64,000 nt of DNA from the NCBI GenBank assembly GCA_010672925.1, contig JAAHFP010000003.1, forward strand, positions 62,001-126,000, in the 5' to 3' direction. The stretch comes from Symploca sp. SIO1C2. GTDB taxonomy: Bacteria; Cyanobacteriota; Cyanobacteriia; Cyanobacteriales; Coleofasciculaceae. Below the pieces are notes generated by a model. It ran no database searches. It was not told where the DNA came from and worked only from the letters and a program-made list of their open reading frames with translations. Below are positions 54,684 through 63,060 of the stretch, piece after piece (position 1 is the first letter of the stretch; each line of letters starts with the position of its first letter). Made by a program: the position numbers and the translations under genes.

Positions 54684-56087
54684 ATGACCAATAACAAACA
54701 ACAAACAACAAATACCGTCAGCCTCATAAGCGGAGCAAGTGCCCTGATTTTTTTCCTATGCTCCAGTTGGCGACACGCTCTATTCCAATCAACAGCTTAT
54801 GATCTAGGGTGGTATGACCAGGTAATTTACTTAATTAGCCAAGGACAAACACCCATTGTCTCCTTCTGGGGTTATCACGTTATGGGAGATCATGCTGCTG
54901 CTATTTTGTATCCCCTGGCTTTACTGTATAAGATCTACCCAGATGTTCACTGGTTGTTCGCAATACAAGCAATCGCTTTAGCATCAGGATGTTGGTTTAC
55001 CTGGCGTCTCGCTCTTCAGGCTACTCTATCAGAAGCACAAGCGGTAACTATGGCAGTGGTTTACCTACTGTATCCCCTAGTTTTTAATCTCAATCTTTTC
55101 GATTTCCACCCAGAAGTTTTCGCCATACCTGGACTTTTGGGTGCAGTTTTAGCAGCGCGGCTAGGGCAAATTGCTTGGTTTATTAGTTGTCTTATTTTAG
55201 TATTAAGCTCCAAGGTGGTATTATCCTTAACTGTAGCAGCAATGGGTTTCTGGCTGCTAATATTTGATAAGCGGCGTTTGTTTGGCGCGATCGCTCTTGC
55301 TGCTGGTGTTGCTTGGTTTTTGATTGCTACTCAAGTCGTTATTCCTTGGTTTAGTGGTGGCAATGAAGCACCAGCTGTCAGCCGTTATAGTTATTTAGGC
55401 TCCTCGGTTTTAGAAATTATCGCTAACCTTTTCCTCAAACCAGGGATAGTACTAAAATACCTGTTCACTCTACCTAACTTAGAATACCTAATACTGTTAT
55501 TTGCCCCAATAATTTGGGGTATCTCTTTACGATATTTCACACCCTTAGTAGTAATCCTACCTACCTTAGCGATCAACTTGCTGGCAGATTTACATGTTCA
55601 CAAAGATTTGATCCACCAGTACTCAATAACAGCCCTACCTTTTATACTATTAGCCGTAATTGGTACTCTTGCTCAGGGTGGTGGCTGGTTGCGCTCTCCA
55701 AAGGCAATCTTATTGTGGACATTAGTAGCATTTGTTGCCCTAGCTAAGTTTGGTTATTTTGGTTCCCGATATCTCGAATTCCTTGATACCAGGCAAGCGA
55801 CTCAAGAAGCGATCGCTTTGGTAGAAACTAAAGGTAGTGTGTTAACTGCGGCTCATATTGCTCCTCATTTAACCCATCGTCCCGTAGTTAAACTAGCTAT
55901 TGCTGGTTTTGATGCTGCTGAGTTAGCTAATTTTGATTATGCATTGCTCAATGTACCTCATCCCGGTTGGCAGAGTACACCAGAGTTTGCTGGCAGTTTG
56001 GTGGAGCAACTCAACAATCTGCCAGAGTTTGAATTAACCTATAAACGTGATGAGGTTTATTTGTTTACTAAGTTAAAAAGCATTTAA
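54684..56087 (+). CDS. DUF2079 multi-spanning membrane protein
   Basis: 467 residues, about ten membrane helices. The N-terminal signature STAYDLGWYDQVIYLISQGQ with its conserved Asp residues, then VSFWGYHVMGDHAAAILYPL and FNLNLFDFHPEVFAIPGLL, fits DUF2079, a family with resemblance to GT-C glycosyltransferases. The C-terminal soluble part (ALVETKGSVLTAAHIAPHLT) is conserved too. Function unknown; transfer of sugars at the membrane is a reasonable guess. The first dozen codons (MTNNKQQTTNT) come from AACAAACAAC repeat DNA, so the original start may be different. Confidence 0.8.
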   Translation: MTNNKQQTTNTVSLISGASALIFFLCSSWRHALFQSTAYDLGWYDQVIYLISQGQTPIVSFWGYHVMGDHAAAILYPLALLYKIYPDVHWLFAIQAIALASGCWFTWRLALQATLSEAQAVTMAVVYLLYPLVFNLNLFDFHPEVFAIPGLLGAVLAARLGQIAWFISCLILVLSSKVVLSLTVAAMGFWLLIFDKRRLFGAIALAAGVAWFLIATQVVIPWFSGGNEAPAVSRYSYLGSSVLEIIANLFLKPGIVLKYLFTLPNLEYLILLFAPIIWGISLRYFTPLVVILPTLAINLLADLHVHKDLIHQYSITALPFILLAVIGTLAQGGGWLRSPKAILLWTLVAFVALAKFGYFGSRYLEFLDTRQATQEAIALVETKGSVLTAAHIAPHLTHRPVVKLAIAGFDAAELANFDYALLNVPHPGWQSTPEFAGSLVEQLNNLPEFELTYKRDEVYLFTKLKSI

Positions 56088-56166
56088 AATGGCTTTTAGC
56101 AAGGCAACGGGCAACAGGTAACAGGCAACAGCAGAAACGGAGCTATTGTCAAAAATTTGGTTGTGA

Positions 56167-56670
56167 CTAGATAAATGGCAACAAATCAAATTCTTGACGT
56201 ATTTCCCAAAGAGAACAATCCAGTAAAGATTCATAGTTAAGGAATGGATAGTACTTCCTTTGGCTTCGGGTTTTCAACCAGATTACAACTATTTCTGGCA
56301 ACAGTCTTGGCAGGACAAACAAAATTGAGCTATATAACCACAACAAGCCATGTTGTTTAACCAGGTCATCATACATAATGTCTATTGCTGGTCTAATTAC
56401 CGGATCTCTACGAGTGCTGATATAGTCTTTGAATTTAAAATCGCTTGTCCAGAACCCCAGTGGTAATAATTTAATCTCATCATACATGTTTGTCTCACAG
56501 CCAAGAACGACATGGGAGATATCATGGGCTAACAAGATTTTGGCAAATTCTGGGGATAGTTTTCTGGGGTCAGTGATATTCGGATTCACTGCGTAGTACT
56601 CTTCTAATCCTTGCCTAAGAGTCTGAGTACTATTTTTGTCTGTATAGTGAGGATGAGAACGCTGATTCAT
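56167..56670 (-). CDS. Coq4-like protein
   Basis: 167 residues. LLAHDISHVVLGCETNMYDE (residues 46-65) contains exactly HDxxH-x11-E, the metal-binding motif of Coq4, which in other organisms is a scaffold and recently proposed decarboxylase in ubiquinone synthesis. Cyanobacteria make plastoquinone, not ubiquinone, so the role here is open. A hydrophobic stretch WLYSSILFVLPRLLPEIVVI (about 110-130) suggests membrane contact. The quinone-oxidoreductase-like gene ends 73 bp upstream on the same strand, making co-expression plausible. Confidence 0.7.
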   Translation of the reverse strand: MNQRSHPHYTDKNSTQTLRQGLEEYYAVNPNITDPRKLSPEFAKILLAHDISHVVLGCETNMYDEIKLLPLGFWTSDFKFKDYISTRRDPVIRPAIDIMYDDLVKQHGLLWLYSSILFVLPRLLPEIVVIWLKTRSQRKYYPFLNYESLLDCSLWEIRQEFDLLPFI

Positions 56671-56697
56671 AACCTCAAAATATTTCGATACGATACA

Positions 56698-56735
56698 GTA
56701 GTAGGACTTCAGTCCAAAAAGAAGCCAGAAACGAA
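56698..56735. repeat. Family D repeat fragment
   Basis: GTAGTAGGACTTCAGTCC followed by AAAAAGAAGCCAGAAAC. Almost the same sequence occurs at 60309-60345. AGGACTTCAGTCC is a small hairpin. Confidence 0.65.
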
Positions 56736-56742
56736 ATCAAAG

Positions 56743-57714
56743 TCAAACACGAATAACGATTTTCCCCAGCACCTGCCTCTGTTCAAGTTGGCGAATTGCT
56801 ATGGGGACTTCCCTTAGGTTGTAGCATTGTTGGATAAAGGGAGTAAGTTTGCCTGCTATCATCAACTCCCTCAACGTGACGAGATCTTGCTGATTCGGTT
56901 TTGACGTTAGGCACTTCACCTTACGGCGACTTTTTCTCGAAATCCAAGATCCAAACAGCATCGCTTGGAAAAATTGAGTATTTGCTCCGCCAACCATGAC
57001 GTAGGTTCCCTCAGTTGTCAATGCTGGTAAATAATCAGATACTGAACGGTAAGCAGCCGCATCCAGAATCAAGTCATAATGTTGTCCATTTTTGGTAACA
57101 TCTACTTGGGTATAGTCAATAACGTGATCTGCACCAAGCGATCGCACCATATCCATTTTTTTTGAGCTACATACGGCGGTTACCTCAGCACCAAAGGCTT
57201 TCGCAATCTGCACTGCAAACGACCCCACACCACCGGATGCACCATTAATCAACACCTTTTGCCCCGACTGAATATCACCAAAATCCCGCAAACCCTGCAA
57301 TGCGGCAACCCCTGCCCCAGAAATAGCAGCAGCTTCTTCAAAGGTGATGGCAGACGGTTTCAGCACCAATACATCTTCTGTAGCACAAACGTACTCGGCA
57401 AAGGCTCCGAAACCAGACTCAGACAAGTCTCCAAATACCTCATCACCAGGCTTAAACTGGGTAACATCTTTGCCAACGGCTTCAATTGTTCCTGCTACAT
57501 CAACACCAAGGATCTTGATTTTTGGCTTGAGTATACCCCCAAATATCAGACGGATCAGAAATGGAGTACCTCGCATCAGATGCCAGTCTCCAGCATTAAC
57601 CGACGTAGCATGAACTCGCACTAGGACACCATTGTCCGGTACAACAGGCTTGTCCACTTCTTCCAGACTCAACACATCCGTTGAACCGTATTCTGTCTGG
57701 ACAATTGCTTTCAT
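56743..57714 (-). CDS. NAD(P)-dependent medium-chain reductase, quinone-oxidoreductase-like
   Basis: 323 residues of the MDR superfamily without the zinc-binding Cys set. GroES-like N-terminal domain (MKAIVQTEYGSTDVLSLEEV; VRVHATSVNAGDWHLMRGTP; GVDVAGTIEAVGKDV), then a Rossmann domain with NADPH loop LINGASGGVGSFAVQIAKAF (about 154-173) and HVIDYTQ. Expected to reduce quinones or enals with NADPH. Placed just upstream of the Coq4-like gene. Confidence 0.85.
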   Translation of the reverse strand: MKAIVQTEYGSTDVLSLEEVDKPVVPDNGVLVRVHATSVNAGDWHLMRGTPFLIRLIFGGILKPKIKILGVDVAGTIEAVGKDVTQFKPGDEVFGDLSESGFGAFAEYVCATEDVLVLKPSAITFEEAAAISGAGVAALQGLRDFGDIQSGQKVLINGASGGVGSFAVQIAKAFGAEVTAVCSSKKMDMVRSLGADHVIDYTQVDVTKNGQHYDLILDAAAYRSVSDYLPALTTEGTYVMVGGANTQFFQAMLFGSWISRKSRRKVKCLTSKPNQQDLVTLRELMIAGKLTPFIQQCYNLREVPIAIRQLEQRQVLGKIVIRV

Positions 57715-57720
57715 TTTTTA

Positions 57721-57845
57721 TATTCCCCAGGTTATCGCTTGGGCGGGTTTTGTAGGTCAATTGTAATCAAATGCGTTAACGGTGACCCTAAACCCGCCCC
57801 TACAGCAATTGATATTGTATGTTTTGGGCATTTAATTCACATTAT
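57721..57845. repeat. Dispersed repeat family E, full copy
   Basis: Begins TATTCCCCAGGTTATCGC, contains TTGGGCGGGTTTTGTAGG and GACCCTAAACCCGCCCCTAC, and ends GGCATTTAATTCACATTATG. The most complete copy in the window; others at 28872-29085 and 50461-50695. Confidence 0.75.
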
Positions 57846-57850
57846 GCGTC

Positions 57851-57957
57851 ATTTTGTTTGCGTAGCATGGTGCGTAGCAGCAAAGCGTTAGCGCAGCGGG
57901 ACGGAGTCCGGCAAATTTTGAATTTTGAACTTTGAATTTTGAATTCCGCGCAGCGGT
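57851..57957. repeat. Family A-related hairpin repeat
   Basis: Reverse complement shares GCTTTGCTGCTACGCACC, CATGCTACGCAAACAAAAT and AATTCAAA repeats with the interior of family A copy 1 (6916-7025). It ends one base before the HlyD-like gene's stop codon. Confidence 0.65.
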
Positions 57958-57958
57958 A

Positions 57959-59062
57959 CTAGACATCTGTCAGCAACCTTGCCTTTCTTAAAATAAAGGT
58001 AATCACTCGCTCCTTTCGGGAAATAATATCTGCGGTAATTTCCATGCCGGGTTCAATGGAATGCTGATTTGAGGTAGAATCCTCATTTGAGGAGCTACCT
58101 TTGACAAGATAAGACCTTTCCGGCATAATTTCTACTTCGTAGTAAGCAGTAGCCCCACCTACACAATTTTGATCGCAGGGAAGAGTATCGGGAGTCATTG
58201 AAATGACTGTCCCTTGGAGAGTGCCGTAGTCAGGATAGGGATAAGCCGATACCTGCATTTGTACCGTTTGCCCATTTTCTACTTTGCTAATATCTTGTGG
58301 ATATACCTGGGTTTTGACAACTAAAGGAGAATTACTAGGAACAATTTGAGCGATGGCATCTCCAGGGTTAACCCTTTGTCCAGAATTTTGTACCTCCAGT
58401 TTTAGGATTTGACCAGCAGCAGGAGCACGTACTACACTTTTGTTAATTTCTGCTTCGATGGTTTGTAACTCGTTTTGCCAACGACTGAGACTGGCATTAG
58501 TATCATTCAACCGTTTCTGGAGGCGCTGGCGCTGAGTAGCAAACTGTTGAGCTTCTTGCGGCTTATCCTTGGCTATTGTTACCAAAGCTCTTTCGATAAT
58601 AAATTCAAGTTTATCCTCCGGTTGCTCAGAGGATGTTGCCTCAGCCTGAGTTAATATCCTTTGATTGAGAACTTCAAGTTGAGCTTTAGCCTGAGCAAGT
58701 TTAGTTTCATCCCCCTGAATGTTCGCTTCGCGGGAATTCTTGGCAGCTTCTAGACGGCTGAGATTGGGATTGTTGATATAAGCAATTACCCCTCCTGCTT
58801 CAACAACCTGATTTTCCTTAACTTCAATACTCTTGATTGCTCCTGAAGTTTCCGCTTGAGTGATTTGTACATCTCCCGCTGGACGAACACTTCCCATCGC
58901 CCTGACCTTGACGTTATACTCAATGGCCGAAGCAAGAACAACAGCTGCACCAAAAGTACCTACCAAAAACATGCCACCTAATGTCATCCAGCGACTAATC
59001 GGTGGCAGAAATTCGTCATTCTGGAGTGGTTGGAGTGAATCTAATTCAGGCTTGCTAAACAT
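57959..59062 (-). CDS. HlyD-family membrane-fusion (adaptor) protein
   Basis: 367 residues. One N-terminal membrane helix (MTLGGMFLVGTFGAAVVLAS, about 26-45), a biotinyl-lipoyl half-motif (AETSGAIKSIEVKENQVVEA), a coiled-coil hairpin at about 100-215, the second half-motif VVRAPAAGQILKLEVQNSGQ, and a beta-barrel (LVVKTQVYPQDISKVENGQT) extending to the C-terminus. Periplasmic adaptor that links an inner-membrane exporter to an outer-membrane channel. No ABC transporter or TolC gene is adjacent. The hairpin is short compared with classical HlyD. Confidence 0.85.
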   Translation of the reverse strand: MFSKPELDSLQPLQNDEFLPPISRWMTLGGMFLVGTFGAAVVLASAIEYNVKVRAMGSVRPAGDVQITQAETSGAIKSIEVKENQVVEAGGVIAYINNPNLSRLEAAKNSREANIQGDETKLAQAKAQLEVLNQRILTQAEATSSEQPEDKLEFIIERALVTIAKDKPQEAQQFATQRQRLQKRLNDTNASLSRWQNELQTIEAEINKSVVRAPAAGQILKLEVQNSGQRVNPGDAIAQIVPSNSPLVVKTQVYPQDISKVENGQTVQMQVSAYPYPDYGTLQGTVISMTPDTLPCDQNCVGGATAYYEVEIMPERSYLVKGSSSNEDSTSNQHSIEPGMEITADIISRKERVITFILRKARLLTDV

Positions 59063-59374
59063 GGCTCTTGAGAAACAATTTTAGATTTTAGATTTTAGAT
59101 TTTAGATTGAATCAGTCTTTCATAACGGATATTGCTGTGCCAGAGGGAGTGCTGTTGCTTGCATATCTCTATTTTCCTTACTTTTTTGCCAGCAACCTAA
59201 ATTACACTTCACCAGCTGAGGGTAAAATCAGGATTTAACTGCTTCTTCTTTTCCCCTGCTCCCTGTTCTCTATTTTCAGGTCAGACTCTCATAACTTTCA
59301 CCTTACAATGTAGGATAAAAATCTCTCTTTCTCCGCGTCCCCGTGCCCCCGCATCACCGCGTCTATCTTCAACC
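59063..59374. other. Divergent intergenic region
   Basis: TTTTAGA heptamers at 59079-59108; otherwise no array or gene. It should hold the promoters of the HlyD-like gene and the exported protein. Confidence 0.5.
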
Positions 59375-60247
59375 ATGAAAAACCAATCCTTACTCAGTTG
59401 TCTCCTCAGCCTAAGCATCTTAGGCACAACTCCCCTCCTCGCCACCATAATTGCTCCTGCTCCTGCGATTGCTGACGATTCTTCTGCCATTAGGAAAGTA
59501 GTGCTATTTGACTTGTTCCAAAGGGGAGGATTTTCTGGTATTACTCCTGAAGTGACCAAAATCACTTTTTTTGAATCCTATGCTTTGGCTCACTGGTTTT
59601 GGGGACAAGGTGGAGGAGAAACCTTGCTGATCAAGGAAAATGATAAGTGGCGAACCGTTGTTTCTGCAAGTGGAGCCTTACATCCTAGTACCCTTGTTCG
59701 CTATGATATTCCCCGTGATACTGCTCGGACTATAATCAATTTGGATCGTGGTGCGCCAGAGGAATCCCTAGCCGTAGCGGAACCTTTTATTCCGGTATTG
59801 CCTCAGCTTCAGCAACAAACTGATGTGCTTATTCTCTTGCCCAGTGAAATACCCCTCAGAGGAGCACCTATATATGTAAGTTCCCAAATTGAGAATAATC
59901 AATACAAGTTAAATTTAGAGCTCAATAGTAAATGTAGGGGAGTAATTTCTTGTACTATTGGTTCCTTTTCAGCTAAACCAGTTGGTCAGTTATATTATGT
60001 TGATGATCCATTCACTAAAGAAGTAGATCTCGCAAAAGGTATTCAAGGTTACTTTATTCCCAGCAGATGCGATAGTAATTCCCAACCTACTGCAAGTAAT
60101 ATTTCTTGTAGACCATCTACCATTGAATGGGTATGGGAAGGTTCCATTTACAGAATTGCCTTAAGAGGAGTTGGCAGAAATGTTAACGAAGAGGAAGCAA
60201 TTATGAGCACAATTGCTAATTCAGCTATAGAGGCAGGACCTCGTTAA
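59375..60247 (+). CDS. Exported protein of unknown function
   Basis: 290 residues. Signal peptide at 1-33 (LLSCLLSLSILGTTPLLATI, cleavage after AIA). The mature part begins DDSSAIRKVVLFDLFQ and continues ITFFESYALAHWFWGQGGGE and LLIKENDKWRTVVSASGAL, the layout of a small cystatin-like/NTF2-like periplasmic domain. Four Cys residues (CRGVISC; CDSN; ISCRPS) in the second half may form disulfides. I do not recognise the family. Followed by GTAATGA heptamers. Confidence 0.6.
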   Translation: MKNQSLLSCLLSLSILGTTPLLATIIAPAPAIADDSSAIRKVVLFDLFQRGGFSGITPEVTKITFFESYALAHWFWGQGGGETLLIKENDKWRTVVSASGALHPSTLVRYDIPRDTARTIINLDRGAPEESLAVAEPFIPVLPQLQQQTDVLILLPSEIPLRGAPIYVSSQIENNQYKLNLELNSKCRGVISCTIGSFSAKPVGQLYYVDDPFTKEVDLAKGIQGYFIPSRCDSNSQPTASNISCRPSTIEWVWEGSIYRIALRGVGRNVNEEEAIMSTIANSAIEAGPR

Positions 60248-60306
60248 TGAGTAATGAGTAATGAGTAATGAGTAATGAGTAATGAGTAATGAGTAATGAG
60301 TAATGA
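60245..60306. repeat. Heptamer array (GTAATGA)
   Basis: About nine copies of TAATGAG directly after the stop codon (the stop TAA is the first unit). The reverse complement heptamer TACTCAT occurs at 62919-62952. Confidence 0.85.
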
Positions 60307-60308
60307 GC

Positions 60309-60392
60309 AGTAGTAGGACTTTAGTCCAAAAAGAAGTCAGAAACAAAACCTAAAACCTAAAACCTAAAACCTAAAACCTAAAACCTAAAACC
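60309..60392. repeat. Family D fragment plus heptamer array (AAAACCT)
   Basis: GTAGTAGGACTTTAGTCC and AAAAAGAAGTCAGAAAC, then six copies of AAAACCT that run into the last codons of the flippase-like gene (its C-terminal residues Gly-Phe-Arg-Phe). Confidence 0.8.
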
Positions 60393-61295
60393 TAACCAGC
60401 TTGCTCCAGCAGCAATAATTTCAGCCAAAATACTGATAAAACGAAATAAGGCTACGACACTAAGAATGACGGCAATGGGAAAATTTGGTTGCAGTAGAGC
60501 CAGGGCAGTTGCCTCGAATACCCCTAAACCTCCAGGACTGGGGATAATTAAACCTAAGACCCAGGCTAAACTGAAGGCAGTAAATAACAGTAAGATTTGG
60601 TTAGATTGTATAGTAGTTAATGTACCAAAAGTGATCAAGAATCCAGTGCCTCGCAATCCCAAGAAAGTCAACTCTCCCAGCAAAGGAACTAAAGGATAAT
60701 GTTTAATTTGAACAACTTGGTTACCAGCAGCTTGTCCTTTTAACCGATGTAAAAACTTGAGCAAGGGGTTTAAAAAGCGGGGATGAACTGACAGTAAAAC
60801 CACCGCCAAACTGAGAATCTGTAATCCCCAAGTAAGAAAATTACTGTGAGCTTCTACCCAACCTAGCTGAGTGCCAGTTAAAGCAATCAATAAAGCCGCA
60901 GCAGCCATCAATAGAGGCTCTAGCAAAACACTAATAGTCGCAACACCTAACTCACCACCAACATCAATTACCGCCCGAATACGACCATAAAAGTGCCAAA
61001 CATTACCGGGTAAATATTTAGCAATATTCGTTTTTAAGTAAAGCAGAAGCGCCCAGGATAACTTTACTGGCTGTTGAAAAGATTGTAATATTTTCCCCCA
61101 TACTAAGCCAGCCCAAATGTGAGCAATTAAGGTAACTATCAAAGCGATGGCTAGGTTAGTCCATCCAGCTGCATCAATCCGAATTGCTGCTACTTCCTGC
61201 CAATGGTTAATAAACTCCTTGAGCAAAAAAAACAGCGTTCCACCCAGAATAACCCAACGCAAGTATGGTTTGAGAGATGACCATATTGTTTTCAT
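60378..61295 (-). CDS. Flippase-like membrane protein (UPF0104 / LPG-synthase TM-region family)
   Basis: 305 residues, about eight membrane helices. Family marks: WHFYGRIRAVIDVGGELGVA near residue 100, and SPGGLGVFEATALALLQPNF near 250-270. Members include the membrane part of lysyl-phosphatidylglycerol synthase and glycan or lipid flippase-like proteins; without the soluble transferase domain the substrate is unknown. The upstream gene is the interrupted AAA ATPase, same strand, 98-bp gap. Confidence 0.8.
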   Translation of the reverse strand: MKTIWSSLKPYLRWVILGGTLFFLLKEFINHWQEVAAIRIDAAGWTNLAIALIVTLIAHIWAGLVWGKILQSFQQPVKLSWALLLYLKTNIAKYLPGNVWHFYGRIRAVIDVGGELGVATISVLLEPLLMAAAALLIALTGTQLGWVEAHSNFLTWGLQILSLAVVLLSVHPRFLNPLLKFLHRLKGQAAGNQVVQIKHYPLVPLLGELTFLGLRGTGFLITFGTLTTIQSNQILLLFTAFSLAWVLGLIIPSPGGLGVFEATALALLQPNFPIAVILSVVALFRFISILAEIIAAGASWLGFRF

Positions 61296-61393
61296 AAATC
61301 TCTTTAGATTTTAGATTTGAAGAATTAAAACAGTTACAAGCTCCTAAATTTATTTATGAGGTAAATCTAAAATATTCAATTGAGTACATTGGT

Positions 61394-62764
61394 TTAAGGG
61401 TCATGTAGATAATATTCCTCTACCATATCATGCAGTTCCCATTCCAAACCCATGAGTGTTTGGTCATTATTGCCCAATTGAATCCTTAGAGATTCTAGTT
61501 TTTCTCTAGCCTGAACTGTTGCTCCTGTTTCAATTAAATTTAGGAGTTCATCCAGTTCTCTATGCATTGGTTCAGGTCTAACACTAGTGCCCATGATGTC
61601 TCGCAAAATCGAGTTGGTATCTCTTCCTTGGACTGGCTCAGTATTCAGTGCCTGAGACTCTCCTGTTAAAAGTAACCGCATCCATTGTTGTTGAGCTGAG
61701 GCAATCACTTGGGGAGAATGGGTTGTTACCACAAATTGTAAGTTTTTAAAGGTATTTAGTAAACTATCTAGAACTTGCCGTTGCCAGGATGGATGCAAAT
61801 GTAGATCAATTTCATCAATCAAAACAATCCCTTGTATTCTGCGTGGCGCATCGGCTCCCAAGTGGGGATTCAATTGCACACTTCTCCAAGCAATATCAGC
61901 TACCATGCCCACAAAATTTCGATATCCGTCGGATAACATATGGAAAGGAATAATTCGCCCATCTGTCATTCTAATTCTGAGTTCATGATGGTTGACGCTG
62001 TAGTAAAAATCAATACATTCGGGAATACAAGCTATAACTGCGTTTTTAACTCCCGTGAGGTGAGGAGTTTGAACTGAATAATTTCCATTCTCAGAGTTTA
62101 ATGCGTTACCTTCTGTCAAAGTTGCAGCGATCGCTTCAATTCGAGCTTGCTCACGCCATTTCATCCATTCTTAAAAAAGTTTTTGATTAGATTTAGGTTC
62201 TAAAGCATCAATATATCCTTGTATCCTAGAGCCAATTTGATGATTGTCTTGACGTGCAGAACTACTACGTTTTTGTACCCATAACCTTCCTGTACCATAG
62301 TAAGCAATTAATGGCAGGGGAACATCGTATCCTAGACTAATTTCACTTTGTGTTTGTGCTGCAATAGCACGAATCTTTATAGCACCACCATAAGTTGTTC
62401 GTCCTCCCATACGATTCAGGTATCGCGACCACTGACAAGACTGACCATTAAGCATCCCAGTTGCTTCAACTCCCACAGGAGTTTGGGGTTCTAGGAAAGG
62501 AACTCCCTGTTTTTCCAGGCGTATGTATCGCACTTCATCGGAAGCTATTGAACGAGGGTGAGTATCCATTGAATCAAAGTCAATAAACCACGAACCTGCT
62601 GCGATCGCCAATGCATCCAGCAATGCAGTTTTTCCAGACCCATTATTGCCAATCAACACCGTACAGCGGTCATCTAGTTGAAGCTCAAATGACTCAAAAC
62701 ATCGAAAATTTTTAACGGTTCGCTTCTCAATTTTCAAGTCATCCTCCTCATGTGATAGACCCAC
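61394..62764 (-). pseudogene. AAA/OLD-like ATPase gene interrupted by a single in-frame stop
   Basis: 456 codons in one frame, split by TAA at 62171-62173. The first part (197 residues) has Walker A VLIGNNGSGKTALLDALA near 35-52 and an unusual DFDSMDTHPRSIASDE loop. The second has the signature-like MLSDGYRNFVGMVADIAWRS, Walker B GIVLIDEIDLHLHPSWQRQV and switch His VTTHSPQVI. Across the stop the frame reads SNQKLF-stop-EWMKWRE, as expected for ...KLFLEWMKW; TTA to TAA would explain it. No HNH (PtuB-like), reverse transcriptase or nuclease gene adjoins. Neither fragment carries both Walker motifs, so it is probably dead unless the stop is read through or is a sequencing error. Confidence 0.75.
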
Positions 62765-62814
62765 TCGATCCCATGGTTATTTAACTAAACAAACAGTGTA
62801 GCTCTAAAATATTG

Positions 62815-62990
62815 TAGTGGCGTGACACAGCTAAAAATGTGCTTTAGAGACAAGGGGGACAAGGGAGACAAGGGAGACAAGGAAGATAGGGATACTCCAG
62901 AAAAAATCTATATCTACTCATTACTCATTACTCATTACTCATTACTCATTACTTCGTATTGCACCATTTAAGGTGTGTCACGGTAGTAGG
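62815..62990. mobile_element. MITE-like element, family G copy 2
   Basis: Left end GTGGCGTGACACAGCTAAAA (62817-62836); right end, as reverse complement, CTACCGTGACACACCTTAAA (62967-62986). Inside: GACAAGGGA 9-mers (62850-62885) and TACTCAT heptamers (62919-62952). Copy 1 is at 45881-46076. Confidence 0.6.
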
Positions 62991-63060
62991 GATATGAGGA
63001 CGTGGAGATATTGTAGGATGGGGAATGTTGATCAATTTCTTGCAGTAAAGGCAAAATGTA

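Noticed and set aside
62165-62764. Frameshift as the cause of the split AAA ATPase
   Set aside because: The two parts lie in the same frame (start-to-start distance is 600 bp), so an in-frame nonsense codon explains the split.
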